Source: Chondrosia reniformis
Taxonomy: Eukaryota; Porifera; Demospongiae; Chondrillida; Chondrillidae
Assembly (NCBI GenBank): GCA_947172415.1
Contig: OX359189.1
Span: 5,098,501-5,162,500 of the forward strand
Reading direction: 5' to 3'
Length of the DNA stretch: 64,000 bases
The translations under genes and the position numbers were made by a program. Of this stretch, positions 63,054 through 64,000 are shown one piece after another. The notes under the pieces were generated by a model. That model was not told the origin of the DNA, did not search any database, and saw nothing but the letters and a program-made list of their open reading frames with translations. Each line of letters starts with the position of its first letter. The first letter of the stretch is position 1.

Positions 63054-63846
63054 TTCATTCTTCCAGAAGGAGCTAAGCATGCAGGGATTTGGGAGAAATG
63101 TTTACTTTTTAAACAGATAACGACCGAACAAATGCACAAGTTCTTACAACATGTCTATTCAAGTTCACCCCAATTGAGTGGACATGAAAAAGAAATAAGA
63201 CAGCAACTGTCAACGAAGTTGATGAATCGCCGCAATCTTCTTCGTCGGACAAACCAATTGAAGACCCCAATGATGTTGGCAGATTTTCCATTCACAACGA
63301 CAACAAATTTTGAGGAATCAAGTTCCTCAAACAAGGGGTGAGTGTTTCATTTATGACGTTCAGACTTCAATTATTATATACATATATGTCTGTGTGTGTA
63401 GAAGAAGCTGCAGTATTCTTCACAGTGGTGATTGAATTGGCAGAGGGATACTACTCAAGGCCAATCAAGGAGAAATGTATGCTGACTTGTTACTTTCCTC
63501 TGTAAATTCGTTAGCAGTCATTGAACTTCATGAGCTAGCAAATGGAAAACTGTACTTTGACGAACTGGTAAAGAATGATAGATTTTTATGGAAATTTTCA
63601 AACTTACAATTTGAGGAAATTGAGAAGCCACCATCATCAAGGATGATTCCTACCAAACTTGAGGAAGCTGCTCTCCGTAATGAAAAACTTACCTCACCAC
63701 TTACTGAGAAAATACCATCAAGGAAGGTTACTCCCCAAGATATGCATAGCATATATCAGTATACTTCATTTATATTATATGCAGACTTTGTCCTCTGTTT
63801 TCTAATAAACAGAGGCCTAAATAAAAAATCCCTTAATTTGAAATGA
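63054..63846 (+). CDS. Partial spliced gene, unknown product
   Basis: An exon (63054-63337) between TGTATG-CAG and GTGAGT encodes FILPEGAKHAGIWEKCLLFK, TTEQMHKFLQHVYSS and a Ser/Thr-rich end. A second block (about 63455-63770) reads GEMYADLLLSSVNSLAVIEL, HELANGKLYFDELVKNDRFL and KPPSSRMIPTKLEEAALRN. An acceptor TACTCAAG before 63453 would open it. No stop occurs in 300 bp, and both blocks look like real protein. Phases of the direct join do not fit, so an exon or shift is missed. Family unknown; 3' end beyond the window is possible. Confidence 0.4.
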
Positions 63847-64000
63847 GTTTTATACCCTAAATGTTATGATACTATGCCCATTCTGTTTCTAGGTCCTTTC
63901 CTGGAGTCATATGAATTTTTTATATTATATTAATTATATTATTTATTTATATTATATTAGATTACCTTAGTATATTGTAACTTGTACTATATGTATATTG

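Noticed and set aside
1-64000. tRNA or rRNA genes
   Set aside because: I looked for A/B-box pairs within cloverleaf-like contexts and rRNA-like conserved words and found none that I could support by eye. A covariance scan would be decisive.

Overview
The window looks like genomic DNA of an early-branching metazoan, most likely a sponge or a cnidarian. The reasons are AT-rich, intron-bearing genes with short introns (about 60-180 bp), an abundance of animal-type transposons, and sequence families I associate with sponge and cnidarian genomes: SAM-domain genes, HECT-like genes, THAP-DDE and Myb-like transposon genes, Gmr1-like retroelements and hammerhead-bearing Penelope-type sequences. I see no tRNA, rRNA or CRISPR. 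The species is inference; no search was run.

Layout. 1-3 kb: a hairpin-ended element (family C), then a broken DDE transposase gene carrying a short structured element (family A). 3-7.3 kb: fragments of an unknown gene family, then a HECT E3 ligase-like gene on the minus strand interrupted by a family B element. 8.1-11.4 kb: a pogo-type transposase split cleanly at a TTAA by a nearly intact piggyBac. 12.4-17.3 kb: a THAP-DDE transposase, a Myb/SANT-like gene and a small spliced gene, all minus strand, with nested A and C elements between them. 17.5-20.1 kb: SWIM-like, PHD-like and Merlin/ISXO2-like transposase remnants. 22.3-25.3 kb: a decayed reverse-transcriptase element with a restriction-like endonuclease-type C-terminus. 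25.5-34.6 kb: an eight-exon SAM-domain gene whose long intron holds a complete 6.5 kb Ty3/gypsy provirus. 37.9-45.8 kb: a Gmr1-like gypsy element (integrase before reverse transcriptase) with a second, younger gypsy provirus inserted in its integrase. 46-48.4 kb: another pogo transposase and a zinc-ribbon-like tail. 49.75-50.41 kb: an insertion with about 16 bp direct repeats carrying a textbook type I hammerhead ribozyme. 51.1-51.9 kb: an internally deleted BED/hAT transposase. 52.4-53.2 kb: two satellite arrays. 54.5-64 kb: an unknown ORF, a third C element, a GAAGTT-type minisatellite, a TTF/hAT fragment, a LINE and part of another spliced gene.

How the parts work together: most of the window is layered transposon insertion, and the nesting gives a relative chronology (pogo before piggyBac; A before C; Gmr1-like before the younger gypsy; the SAM-domain gene before gypsy 1). 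The features most worth following are the hammerhead ribozyme element, two hairpin-ended element families (A/B and C) that fit no standard class I can name, and the integrase-first retroelement.
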